The translations under genes and the position numbers were made by a program. The notes under the pieces are model-generated. The model had not been told where the DNA came from. It ran no database searches and saw nothing but the letters and a program-made list of their open reading frames with translations. Of a stretch of 61,790 nucleotides of DNA, positions 53,302 to 61,399 are shown one piece after another. How positions within the stretch are numbered: the first letter of the stretch is position 1; each line of letters begins with the position of its first letter. The DNA is from Microbacterium trichothecenolyticum (lineage in GTDB: Bacteria > Actinomycetota > Actinomycetes > Actinomycetales > Microbacteriaceae): positions 1 to 61,790 of the forward strand of contig NZ_JYJA01000019.1 of assembly GCF_000956465.1 (NCBI RefSeq), read 5' to 3'.

Positions 53302-54980
53302 CCCGCCGCCAGCCGACCGCCCGCGCCGCCGTCGAGCGCTCCCTCGCCCGGATCGCCGAGGTCGACCGACCCGAGATCTGGATCTCGCTGCGGCCCGCGG
53401 CCGATCTGGTCGCGGAAGCCGCCGACGTCGACGCGCGCGTCGCGGCCGGTGACGACCTGCCGCTGGCCGGCCTCACCGTCGCGGTCAAGGACAACATCGA
53501 CGTCGCCGGACTCCAGACGACGGCGGGAGCGGCATCCTTCGCCTACGAACCCGTCGTCGACGCGACCGCGGTCGCCCGCCTCCGCGCCGCGGGTGCGATC
53601 GTGGTCGGCAAGGCGAACCTGGACCAGTTCGCGACGGGACTCGTCGGCACGCGCTCACCGTTCGGAGCCGTGCGCAACGCATGGGATCCGACGCGCATCT
53701 CCGGCGGCTCGTCGTCGGGCTCGGGCGTCGCGGTAGCCCTCGGCATCGTCGACCTCGCGCTCGGCACCGACACCGCCGGCTCGGGCCGCGTCCCGGCGGC
53801 GCTCAACGGCATCGTCGGCGTCAAGCCGACCAAGGGGCTGGTGCCCACGACCGGCGTCGTGCCCGCGTGCCGCACGCAGGACGTGGTGACGGTGTTCGCC
53901 CGCGACCTCGACCTCGCGAGGTCGGCGGTCGAGATGATGACCGGTGTCGACGGGCGGGATCCGCTGGCGAGGACGGATGCTGCGCACGCGGCGCTGCCCG
54001 CGCGCGCACGGCTCGCCGTGCCCCTGCCGACCCAGCTCGAGGGCCTCGCGGACGGCTGGCGTGAAGCCTTCGTCGCCGCCACGGAGGTGGCGCGGTCCGC
54101 GGGGTTCGAGGTCGTCGAGCGCGACATCTCGGCGCTGCTGGATGCGGCGCGGCTGCTGTACGACGGCGCGTTCGTCGCCGAGCGGTACAGCGCCGTCGGC
54201 GCGCACATCGCGGCTCACCGCGAGCTGATCGGCGCGGACCTCGACGAGACGGTCGCGGGCATCATCCTCGCCGGCGCGGCGCCGGCGGCGCACGAGCTGT
54301 TCGACGACTTCGAGCGGCTCGACGCGCTGCGCCTGCGCGGGGCAGAGGCGCTCGACGGCTGCGTCGCGCTGCTCACCCCGACGACGACCTGGCACCCGAC
54401 GCTCGCCGAGGTCGCGGCTGATCCGGTGGGCGCGAACTCGCGCATGGGGCGCTTCACGAACTTCGCGAACCTGCTCGACATGGCCTCGCTCGCGGTCCCC
54501 GCCGGCGTCGTCGACGGCCTGTCGTTCGGCATCATGCTGACCGGACCCGCATTCACCGATCGCGTGCTCGCGCAGATCGCGCAGCGCATCGCGGCGGCGC
54601 CGCGGCGCCTGTTCGTGGTGGGCGCGCACCTCAGCGGCCAGCCGCTCAACAGTCAGCTCGTCGCCGCCGGCGGCCGCCTGATCGGCGCAGCGTCCACCGC
54701 CGCCGAGTACGCGTTCCACGCGCTGGCCACCACGCCCGCGAAGCCCGGCCTCGTGCACATCGGCGCGGGCGGCACGTCGATCGTGGGCGAGGTGTGGGAC
54801 CTTCCCGCGGCCGGATTCGCGGCGGTGGTGGATGCCGTGCCCCTGCCGCTCGCGATCGGCTCGGTGCTGCTCCACGACGGCACGAGGGTCGCCGGCTTCC
54901 TCGCCACGCCCGCTGCGCTCGAGGGTGCCACCGATATCTCGGCACTCGGCGGCTGGCGCGCCCACCTCGCCAGGGCGTGA
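53298..54980 (+). CDS. atzF: Allophanate hydrolase
   Basis: A 560-aa amidase-signature enzyme that splits allophanate into ammonia and CO2. The catalytic Lys64 is in VAVKDNIDVAG; the serines are in GGSSSGSG (near 137-143) and DTAGSGR (Ser162). The C-terminal allophanate hydrolase domain begins near RRLFVVGAHLSGQPLN and holds AEYAFHALATTPAKPGLVHI. The ATG overlaps the carboxylase stop (ATGA). It completes a four-gene translational chain. Confidence 0.92.
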   Translation: MTRRQPTARAAVERSLARIAEVDRPEIWISLRPAADLVAEAADVDARVAAGDDLPLAGLTVAVKDNIDVAGLQTTAGAASFAYEPVVDATAVARLRAAGAIVVGKANLDQFATGLVGTRSPFGAVRNAWDPTRISGGSSSGSGVAVALGIVDLALGTDTAGSGRVPAALNGIVGVKPTKGLVPTTGVVPACRTQDVVTVFARDLDLARSAVEMMTGVDGRDPLARTDAAHAALPARARLAVPLPTQLEGLADGWREAFVAATEVARSAGFEVVERDISALLDAARLLYDGAFVAERYSAVGAHIAAHRELIGADLDETVAGIILAGAAPAAHELFDDFERLDALRLRGAEALDGCVALLTPTTTWHPTLAEVAADPVGANSRMGRFTNFANLLDMASLAVPAGVVDGLSFGIMLTGPAFTDRVLAQIAQRIAAAPRRLFVVGAHLSGQPLNSQLVAAGGRLIGAASTAAEYAFHALATTPAKPGLVHIGAGGTSIVGEVWDLPAAGFAAVVDAVPLPLAIGSVLLHDGTRVAGFLATPAALEGATDISALGGWRAHLARA

Positions 54981-54992
54981 TCCGCTCGACGG

Positions 54993-55020
54993 GCATCCTC
55001 GCGCGATCGTGCGAGGATGC
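54993..55020. promoter_or_regulatory. Inverted-repeat operator before the TetR gene
   Basis: GCATCCTCGC (54993-55002) and GCGAGGATGC (55011-55020) form a perfect 10-bp inverted repeat with an eight-base spacer, ending four bases before the ATG. GAGGAT at 55013-55018 would be its leaderless -10, so binding would block transcription. It could also terminate the upstream operon. Confidence 0.6.
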
Positions 55021-55024
55021 CGGT

Positions 55025-55669
55025 ATGAGCACGACGCCCCGAGCCCGCGTGGGCCGGCCCCGGGCCACCGCCGGCTCCACCCAACTGGCACCTCGCGACG
55101 AGATCCTCGATGCCGCCGCCGCGCTGTTCGTCGAGAACGGGTTCGCCGCCACCACGACCCGTGCGATCGCCGAGAGGATAGGCATCCGTCAGGCGTCCCT
55201 CTACTATCACTTCGCCGGCAAGGACGACATCCTCGTCGAACTGCTCGAGCGCACCGTGCGTCCCAGCGTCGAGTTCGCGAAGACGCTGCGCGAGGATCCG
55301 TCGCTCGCCTCCGCTGCCGCGCTGCACACGCTGGCCGTCCGCGACGTCGAGACTCTGGCCGCCGCACCGCACAACATCGGCACGCTCTATCTGCTGCCCG
55401 AGGCGAACCGCGACCGTTTCGACGGCTTCCGTGCGTCGCGGCGCGAGCTGCGTGACGCCTACGGCGCATTCGCGATGGATGCGGCGACCGACGCGCTTCG
55501 CGCCACCTGGACGCTCGCCGAACTGGGCGCCGCGATCATTCATCTCGTCGAGATCGTGATCCCGCTGCGTCGCGACGGCGAGATGATCGACGCCGTCCGC
55601 ATCGCCGACGCCTGCCTGCGGCTGTGCGGCCTCGACGACGCCGCGATCGCCGCCGCCACCGGTCGCTGA
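55025..55669 (+). CDS. TetR-family transcriptional regulator
   Basis: A 214-aa regulator. The TetR DNA-binding domain is clear: EILDAAAALFVENGFAATTT, RAIAERIGIRQASLYYHFAG, KDDILVELLERTV. The ligand domain (LHTLAVRDVETLAAAPHN) is unremarkable. It sits between the hydrolase and the permease and probably controls one or both units. It has an inverted repeat in front of its own start. Confidence 0.9.
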   Translation: MSTTPRARVGRPRATAGSTQLAPRDEILDAAAALFVENGFAATTTRAIAERIGIRQASLYYHFAGKDDILVELLERTVRPSVEFAKTLREDPSLASAAALHTLAVRDVETLAAAPHNIGTLYLLPEANRDRFDGFRASRRELRDAYGAFAMDAATDALRATWTLAELGAAIIHLVEIVIPLRRDGEMIDAVRIADACLRLCGLDDAAIAAATGR

Positions 55670-55718
55670 GCCCGTTCCGAGGGCTCTGCGGCGCGCGTCC
55701 GACCGCGGCCGGAACACT

Positions 55719-55734
55719 GTTACACGCCTGAAAC
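55719..55734 (+). promoter_or_regulatory. GlnR-type box before the APC permease
   Basis: GTTAC-ACGCCT-GAAAC matches the GlnR half-consensus. Together with downstream CAATCG it mirrors the box at 47945-47960, 127 bases before the permease ATG. Confidence 0.7.
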
Positions 55735-55784
55735 GGGGCGGCAATCGGTGTGGAATCGCGGGCCTTCACACTCGATGCAAACGA

Positions 55785-55804
55785 TAACTATCGATTGACA
55801 GGTA
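55785..55804. promoter_or_regulatory. Shared palindromic operator, copy 2
   Basis: TAACTATCGATTGACAGGTA matches the site at 48004-48023 at 15 of 20 positions and keeps the TATCG/CGACAG half-site pattern. A GATAACT within it could serve as a -10 box. Confidence 0.5.
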
Positions 55805-55860
55805 TCGGGCTCCATCGCCTGTCCGGCCGTATCAGCACGCCACCTCCGAAAGGGCCCGCC

Positions 55861-57459
55861 ATGGCATTGACCGCTCGCCGATCCTCGCTGCACGACTCCG
55901 GTGCCGACACCGACCACGGTTACACGCAGGAGCTCCACCGCGGGGTGGGCTCGTTCTCGTCTTTCGCTGCCGGCTTCTCGTTCGTCTCGATCCTCACGAC
56001 CGTCTTCCAGCTCTTCGCGCTCGGCTTCGGGCTCGGGGGGGCCGCCTTCTTCTGGACCTGGCCCGCCGTGTTCCTCGGTCAGCTGATGGTCGCCCTCAAC
56101 TTCGCTCAGCTCTCGGCGCGGTGGCCGATCTCGGGTGCGATCTTCCACTGGTCCAGCCGCCTGGCCGGCACCGTCTTCGGCTGGATGGCGGGCTGGACGA
56201 TGGTGATCGGCCAGATCATCACCGTCGCCGTCGCGGCGATCGCCGTGCAGGCGGTGCTCCCGGCGATCTGGGACGGCTTCCAGATCGTCGGCGGCCCGGG
56301 CGCCGATCCATCGATCGCGTCTCCGACCGGTGCAGCGAACGCCATCGTGCTCGGCCTCATCATGCTCACCGCGACCACCACGGTGAACATCCTCAGCGTG
56401 CGGCTCATGGCGCGGATCACGTCGTTCGGTGTCGTCGTCGAGATCATCGGCGCGATCGTGCTCATCGCGATCCTGTTCCTGCTGCCGCAGCGCGACCCGT
56501 CGATCCTCCTCACCACCGAGGGGCGCGTCGGCACCGAGCCGTACCTGTTCGCGTGGCTCGCGTCGTCGCTCATGGCCGCGTACGTGCTGGTCGGCTTCGA
56601 CTCGGCGAGCGAGCTGGCCGAAGAGACCCACAATCCGCGCCGCACCACGCCCCGGACGATCCTGCGCGCGCTGGTGTTCTCGGGCCTCGGCGGCGCGCTG
56701 CTCATCGTCGGCGCACTGCTCGCCGCTCCCAGCCTCACCGACGGCAACCTCGCGACCTACGGACTCTCGTACGTCATCACCGCCGTCCTCGGCGACACGG
56801 GCGGACGCCTCATGCTGTGCACCGTCGCGGTCGCGGTGTTCGCGTGCACCCTCGCCGTGCAGACCGCCGGAGCGCGCATGATGTTCTCGATGTCGCGCGA
56901 GCGCGCCCTGCCGTTCCACCGCGCGATCGGTCGGGTCTCGCCGCGCACCGGCACGCCGATCACGGCATCGGTGGTGGTGGGGGTGGGCGCCGCCATCGCG
57001 CTCGCCGTGAACTTCGGCCAGCCCGCGCTGTTCACGGCGCTCTCGAGCATCGGAATCGCGATGATCTACATCGCGTATCTCGGCGTGACCGCACCGCTGC
57101 TGGTCGCCCGCATCCGTCAGCGCCGTACCGGAGGTCTGCCCTCGGGCGTCGACGAGGACGGCAAGCCGTTGTTCACCCTCGACCGCTGGGGTGTCGTGGT
57201 GAACGCCGTCGCCGTCGCGTTCCAGATCGCGATGATCGTGAACCTCGTGTGGCCGCGGCCCGAGATCTACGACCTCGAGGGCGACTCGCCGCTGCTGCAG
57301 TGGAGCGCGCTCATCACGATCGGCCTCAGCCTCGCGATCGGTGGCGCTTACCTCTGGTGGCGCCGGCGCGCACACGGCCCGATCGTGCTCGCGCCGATCC
57401 CCATCACGGCGCATGCTCGGGCCACCACCGCCCGCGCCGAGAGCCACGGAGTCTCGTGA
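55861..57459 (+). CDS. APC-family permease, probable guanidine/urea-cluster importer
   Basis: A 532-aa transporter with about 12 helices. SFSSFAAGFSFVSILTTVFQ, WPISGAIFHWSSRLAG, GFDSASELAEETHNPRRTTP and RMMFSMSRERALPFH are typical of the amino acid/choline transporter branch of the APC superfamily. It shares a GlnR-type box and a palindrome with the carboxylase operon, so it likely imports that operon's substrate. The start ATG follows a run with GAAAGGG. Its stop overlaps the next small gene (GTGA). Confidence 0.85.
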   Translation: MALTARRSSLHDSGADTDHGYTQELHRGVGSFSSFAAGFSFVSILTTVFQLFALGFGLGGAAFFWTWPAVFLGQLMVALNFAQLSARWPISGAIFHWSSRLAGTVFGWMAGWTMVIGQIITVAVAAIAVQAVLPAIWDGFQIVGGPGADPSIASPTGAANAIVLGLIMLTATTTVNILSVRLMARITSFGVVVEIIGAIVLIAILFLLPQRDPSILLTTEGRVGTEPYLFAWLASSLMAAYVLVGFDSASELAEETHNPRRTTPRTILRALVFSGLGGALLIVGALLAAPSLTDGNLATYGLSYVITAVLGDTGGRLMLCTVAVAVFACTLAVQTAGARMMFSMSRERALPFHRAIGRVSPRTGTPITASVVVGVGAAIALAVNFGQPALFTALSSIGIAMIYIAYLGVTAPLLVARIRQRRTGGLPSGVDEDGKPLFTLDRWGVVVNAVAVAFQIAMIVNLVWPRPEIYDLEGDSPLLQWSALITIGLSLAIGGAYLWWRRRAHGPIVLAPIPITAHARATTARAESHGVS

Positions 57460-57617
57460 CCGAGCCGTCGGACGTGTGGCCGCTCCTGTTCGTGATCCTG
57501 TCACTGGGGGCAGCCGTCATGGCCAGTCTCCTCGCGACGGCTCGCGGGCGGACATCGGACTCCTCACGGGAGCACGGTTCCGCCCGCGGGCGGCGGTCGC
57601 CCTCCGCGACCGAGTGA
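57456..57617 (+). CDS. 53-residue membrane protein coupled to the permease
   Basis: GTG 57456 overlaps the permease stop by GTGA. The product has one helix (WPLLFVILSLGAAVMASLLA) and a charged tail (RTSDSSREHGSARGRRSPS). The overlap and topology suggest a small accessory subunit of the permease. No family is recognised. Confidence 0.55.
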   Translation: MTEPSDVWPLLFVILSLGAAVMASLLATARGRTSDSSREHGSARGRRSPSATE

Positions 57618-57621
57618 GAGC

Positions 57622-58575
57622 TCAGCCGCGCAGCGAGTCTGCCACCTGCTTCAGTGCGTCGGCGGAGGCGTGGAACAGTTCGAGCTCCTGGTGGTCGAAC
57701 TGCGTCTCACGGATCGGCACGGCACCGGCCGCGCTCACGACGGAGGGCACCGACAGCGCCACGCCGTCGACGCCGTGGAAGTCGCGCAGCACCGGCGAGA
57801 CCGGCATGACCGCGCGCTCGTCGTTCAGGATCGCCTCGATGATGCGCGCGCTCGACAGGCCGATCGCGTAGTTCGTCGCCCCCTTGCCCTGGATCACCTT
57901 GTAGGCGGCGTCGCGCACGTCGATGGCGATCTGGTCGAGCTCTTCGACGGACATGCGGTCGCCCGCGGGCGTGACCCACTCGAGGATCGGGACGGTGCCG
58001 ATCGTCGCCTTCGACCACAGCGGGAACTCGGTGTCGCCGTGCTCGCCGACGATGTAGGCGTGCACGCTCGAAGTCGAGACTCCCGCGCGCTCGGCGAGCT
58101 TCCACCGCAGACGCGACGTGTCGAGCACGGTGCCCGACGCGAAGATGCGCTCGGGCGGCAGACCGGTCTCCTCCTGCGCGAGGACCGTGAGCACGTCGCA
58201 GGGGTTCGTGACGATGACGTAGACGGCGTCGGGCGCGACGCTCAAGAGCTGCGGCATCATCGTCTTCATGATCCCGGCGTTCACGCCGGCGAGCTCGATG
58301 CGCGTCTGGCCCGGGTTCTGCTTGGCGCCCGCTGTGATCACGACGACGTGCGAGCCCTCGACCACCGACAGATCGCTGCCGCCGATGATGTCGCTCGTGC
58401 CCGTGAACTGCGTGCCGTGTGCGAGGTCGAGCACCTCGGCCTCGACCTTCTGCGTGGCGATGTCGTAGAGGGCGACGTGGCGGGCGGAACCGCGGATGAG
58501 CGCGGCATATGCGGCGCTCGAGCCGACGCTGCCGGCTCCGACGATGGTGACTTTCGAGTTCTCGATGACGGCCAT
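57622..58575 (-). CDS. ldh: L-lactate dehydrogenase
   Basis: A 317-aa NAD-dependent enzyme that interconverts pyruvate and L-lactate. VGAGSVGSSAA binds NAD; Asp38 prefers NAD over NADP. Substrate residues are Arg92 (GQTR), Arg155 (DTSRLRWKL) and catalytic His179 (GEHGDTEF). Gln87 before the NPGQTR loop is typical of lactate rather than malate dehydrogenases. AAGACT lies six bases before the ATG on the minus strand. Confidence 0.94.
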   Translation of the reverse strand: MAVIENSKVTIVGAGSVGSSAAYAALIRGSARHVALYDIATQKVEAEVLDLAHGTQFTGTSDIIGGSDLSVVEGSHVVVITAGAKQNPGQTRIELAGVNAGIMKTMMPQLLSVAPDAVYVIVTNPCDVLTVLAQEETGLPPERIFASGTVLDTSRLRWKLAERAGVSTSSVHAYIVGEHGDTEFPLWSKATIGTVPILEWVTPAGDRMSVEELDQIAIDVRDAAYKVIQGKGATNYAIGLSSARIIEAILNDERAVMPVSPVLRDFHGVDGVALSVPSVVSAAGAVPIRETQFDHQELELFHASADALKQVADSLRG

Positions 58576-58627
58576 GCGGCCAGTCTTGCAGTGTGCCAGT
58601 GCCTCAGGCCAGCGTGGATCGCCGGGT

Positions 58628-60037
58628 CTATGCCTCGTCGGGTGAGCGCTCGGGATTGCGGATCCCGAAGAACGATGTGATCCCGCCGGCGATCATGAGC
58701 ACCGCCGTGACGATGGCCGACCGGTGGAAGCCGTCGAGGTCGAGCGCGCCGCCGACGATGGTGGCGAGCAGGGCGATGGCGATGAGCCCCGCGACGCGCG
58801 CGACCGCGTTGTTCACCGCAGAGGCGATGCCCGAGCGTTCGGGCTCGATCGCGCCGAGGATCGCCGAGGTGAGCGGTGCGACCGTGAGCGCGAGGCCCGC
58901 TCCCATCACGATCATGCTCGGCAGCACCTGCCACCAGTACGAGAAGTCCGTGCCGACGGTGAGCAGGAGCAGCGCGCCGATCCCCATCGTGATCGGGCCG
59001 ACGGTCATGAAGAACCGCGGACCCCACCTCCCGCTGAGCGCCCCGACCCGCGAGCTGAAGAGGATCATCAGGATCGTCATGGGAAGGCTCGCCAGCCCCG
59101 CGAGAGTGGCGGAGAGGCCGGCGCCCTCCTGCAGGTACACCACCACGACGAGTCCGTTCAGCGCCAGCGCCCCATAGATGAACGTGGTCGCGACGTTGCC
59201 GGTCCAGAAGTTGCGCACGCGGAACAGGTCGAGCGGGAGGATCGGATGCCGCACCGTGCGCTGGCGCAGCACGAACGCGAGGAACAGCACCGCGCCGAGG
59301 ACGAGCGGCACCCAGATCGCGGGGGACCCCCAGCCCCGGTCGGGCTGCTCGATGAGGGCGTAGACCATGCCGCCGAGACCGAAGGTGCACAGGGCCGCGC
59401 CGATCCAGTCGATGGACGAATCGGGATGCCGGGTGTCGTGGAAGCCGCCGCGCGCCAGCATCATGAGCGTGACGCCGATCGGCACGACATTGATGAGGAA
59501 CGCCCAGCGCCACGACACGAAGTCGACCAGGATGCCGCCGATCAGCGGGCCGACGATCATCGCCGAGGTCGTCATCGCCGTCCAGATGCCGATGGCACGG
59601 CTCTGGGCGGAGCCTGTGAAGTTCGATGTGATCAGCGCCAGCGAGCTCGGCACGAGGAACGCACCGGCCGCCCCCTGAAACCCGCGCGCGACGATGAGGA
59701 ACTCCGCCGTCGGGGCGGCGGCGATCGCCAGGGAGGCGACTCCGAATCCGATGAGCCCGATCCGCAGCACCAGCACGCGCCCGTACGCGTCGCTCACCGA
59801 TCCTGCGACGAGGATGAGCGCGCCGAGCGTGATGAGGTAGGCGTCGACCACCCACTGCTGCGTGGTGATGCCGCCACCGAGCTCGTCGCTGATCGCCGGC
59901 AGGGCGACATTCACGATCGTGCCGTCGAGGAAGGCCACGAACGACGCGAGCACCGCGATCCAGAGCACGTACCTCTGAGTTGTGGCCATGCGGCCCGTGA
60001 CGGATGCCGGCGCCTGGGTGTGGTGCTCGTCGGTCAC
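58628..60037 (-). CDS. DHA2-type MFS transporter (EmrB/QacA family)
   Basis: A 469-aa drug:proton antiporter-like protein with about 14 helices. SFVAFLDGTIVNVALPAI is the DHA2 signature in helix 1; GSVSDAYGRVLVLRIG and RGFQGAAGAFLVPSSLALI follow; SERSGIASAVNN-like EPERSGIASAVNNAVA marks the late motif. GTG 60037 is chosen because TAACGT lies seven bases upstream. No substrate can be named. Confidence 0.88.
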   Translation of the reverse strand: MTDEHHTQAPASVTGRMATTQRYVLWIAVLASFVAFLDGTIVNVALPAISDELGGGITTQQWVVDAYLITLGALILVAGSVSDAYGRVLVLRIGLIGFGVASLAIAAAPTAEFLIVARGFQGAAGAFLVPSSLALITSNFTGSAQSRAIGIWTAMTTSAMIVGPLIGGILVDFVSWRWAFLINVVPIGVTLMMLARGGFHDTRHPDSSIDWIGAALCTFGLGGMVYALIEQPDRGWGSPAIWVPLVLGAVLFLAFVLRQRTVRHPILPLDLFRVRNFWTGNVATTFIYGALALNGLVVVVYLQEGAGLSATLAGLASLPMTILMILFSSRVGALSGRWGPRFFMTVGPITMGIGALLLLTVGTDFSYWWQVLPSMIVMGAGLALTVAPLTSAILGAIEPERSGIASAVNNAVARVAGLIAIALLATIVGGALDLDGFHRSAIVTAVLMIAGGITSFFGIRNPERSPDEA

Positions 60038-60251
60038 GGTCCCCACGTTAGACCCGCGCGGTCACCCCGAGGCCGCCGCATCCGTTCTCGACAGGTCGAC
60101 CGGCCCTCTGCAGACGACTTTCGGGAGACCCGGCCCTGTGCGAGCCCGGCTGACATGTCGGAGCGGATCGCCCGTCCGCGGCCCTCGGGCGCCAGCGCGG
60201 CCACTAACCTGACGGTGCGGCCGGTCCGGTCGTCGGACACGGGAGATGCCG

Positions 60252-61109
60252 ATGGACTTCGGAATCCACATCGCTGACTTCACCTGGCGCAGCGGCGCCG
60301 CTCAGCTCGGCCCGGCGCTCGCCCGGCATGTGCGCAATGCCGAGGACGCCGGGATCCGTCGCATCACGGTCATGGACCACTTCTGGCAGCTGCCCGGTCT
60401 CGGTCCGGTGGAGCACGAGATGCTCGAGGCCTACGCGACGCTCGGGTTCATCGCGGCGCACACCGAGAAGGCGATGCTGCATGCGCTGGTCACCGGTGTG
60501 ATCTACCGGCATCCGTCGCTGCTGGCCAAGCAGGTCACGACGCTCGACGTGCTGTCAGGCGGTCGCGTGGGCCTCGGCATCGGCGCCGCGTGGAACGAGG
60601 AGGAGTGCCGCGGGCTCGGCCTGCCGTTCCCGCCCGTGGCGCAGCGCTTCCGCGAGCTCGAGGAGACGCTGCAGATCTGCCTGCAGATGTGGTCGGACTC
60701 GGAGGAGCCCTACGACGGCGCCATCTGGCAGCTCGAGCGCACGCTGAACTCGCCGCAGAGCATCAGCCGGCCGCATCCGTATCTGATGATCGGCGGCGGG
60801 GGCGAGAAGAAGACCCTGCGGCTCGTGGCCCAGTACGCGGATGCCTGCAACCTGGGCGTGCGCGACGAGCTGCCGACGCACAAGCTCGACGTGCTCCGCG
60901 GACACTGCGACGCCGTCGGACGCGACTACGACGACATCGAGAAGACCGCGATGGTTGCGATCACGCCGGAGTCGACCGCGGCGGATCTCGCGGGTATCGC
61001 CGAGTCGTTGGCGGGCGTCGGGTTCACCGCGACCTACGTGTTCGCGGTCGGGATCGACGAGCCGGAGCGCGTGGTGGACGTCATCCGCGGCGCGATCGAG
61101 CTGGGCTGA
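60252..61109 (+). CDS. LLM-class F420-dependent oxidoreductase
   Basis: A 285-aa luciferase-like TIM-barrel protein. FGIHIADFTW, HFWQLPGLGPVEHEMLEAYA, TGVIYRHPSLLAKQVTTLDV and GLGIGAAWNEEECRGLG are typical of actinobacterial F420 enzymes; MIGGGGEKKTLRLVAQYADA follows. GGGAG is six bases before ATG 60252; ATG 60246 is too close to it. The substrate is unknown. Confidence 0.87.
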   Translation: MDFGIHIADFTWRSGAAQLGPALARHVRNAEDAGIRRITVMDHFWQLPGLGPVEHEMLEAYATLGFIAAHTEKAMLHALVTGVIYRHPSLLAKQVTTLDVLSGGRVGLGIGAAWNEEECRGLGLPFPPVAQRFRELEETLQICLQMWSDSEEPYDGAIWQLERTLNSPQSISRPHPYLMIGGGGEKKTLRLVAQYADACNLGVRDELPTHKLDVLRGHCDAVGRDYDDIEKTAMVAITPESTAADLAGIAESLAGVGFTATYVFAVGIDEPERVVDVIRGAIELG

Positions 61110-61151
61110 GGCCGCGCGAAGGCTCGATTCGCAGCATCCGCCGACGTGTCG

Positions 61152-61157
61152 TAAGCT
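61152..61157 (+). promoter_or_regulatory. -10 box of tRNA-Ser
   Basis: TAAGCT lies seven bases before the first base of the tRNA, close to the expected start of transcription. Confidence 0.5.
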
Positions 61158-61164
61158 TGTCGGC

Positions 61165-61252
61165 GGTGACGTGTCCGAGCGGCCGAAGGTGCAACTCTCG
61201 AAAAGTTGTGTAGGGTAACCCCCTACCGTGGGTTCAAATCCCACCGTCACCG
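61165..61252 (+). tRNA. tRNA-Ser (CGA)
   Basis: An 88-nt class II tRNA: acceptor GGTGACG with CGTCACC, D-arm TCCGAGCGGCCGAAGG, anticodon loop CTCGAAA with CGA between CAACT and AGTTG, long variable arm (GTAGGGTAACCCCCTAC), T-arm GTGGGTTCAAATCCCAC, discriminator G. CCA is encoded at 61253-61255. Confidence 0.95.
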
Positions 61253-61263
61253 CCATCTTCACC

Positions 61264-61294
61264 AGATCAGCCCTGCCTCGTGCAGGGCTGATCT
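61264..61294 (+). terminator. Terminator after tRNA-Ser
   Basis: AGATCAGCCCTGC (61264-61276) pairs perfectly with GCAGGGCTGATCT (61282-61294), loop CTCGT. T content after the stem is low. Confidence 0.75.
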
Positions 61295-61399
61295 GCGTTC
61301 GGGGCAGATTCGATCGCGACGTGATCGGGACGTTCCGCCGAGCCTCCGCGCCGGCCACGCAGTCGCGCAGGGCGTCGATTTGGACGAAAGCGCCATCGC

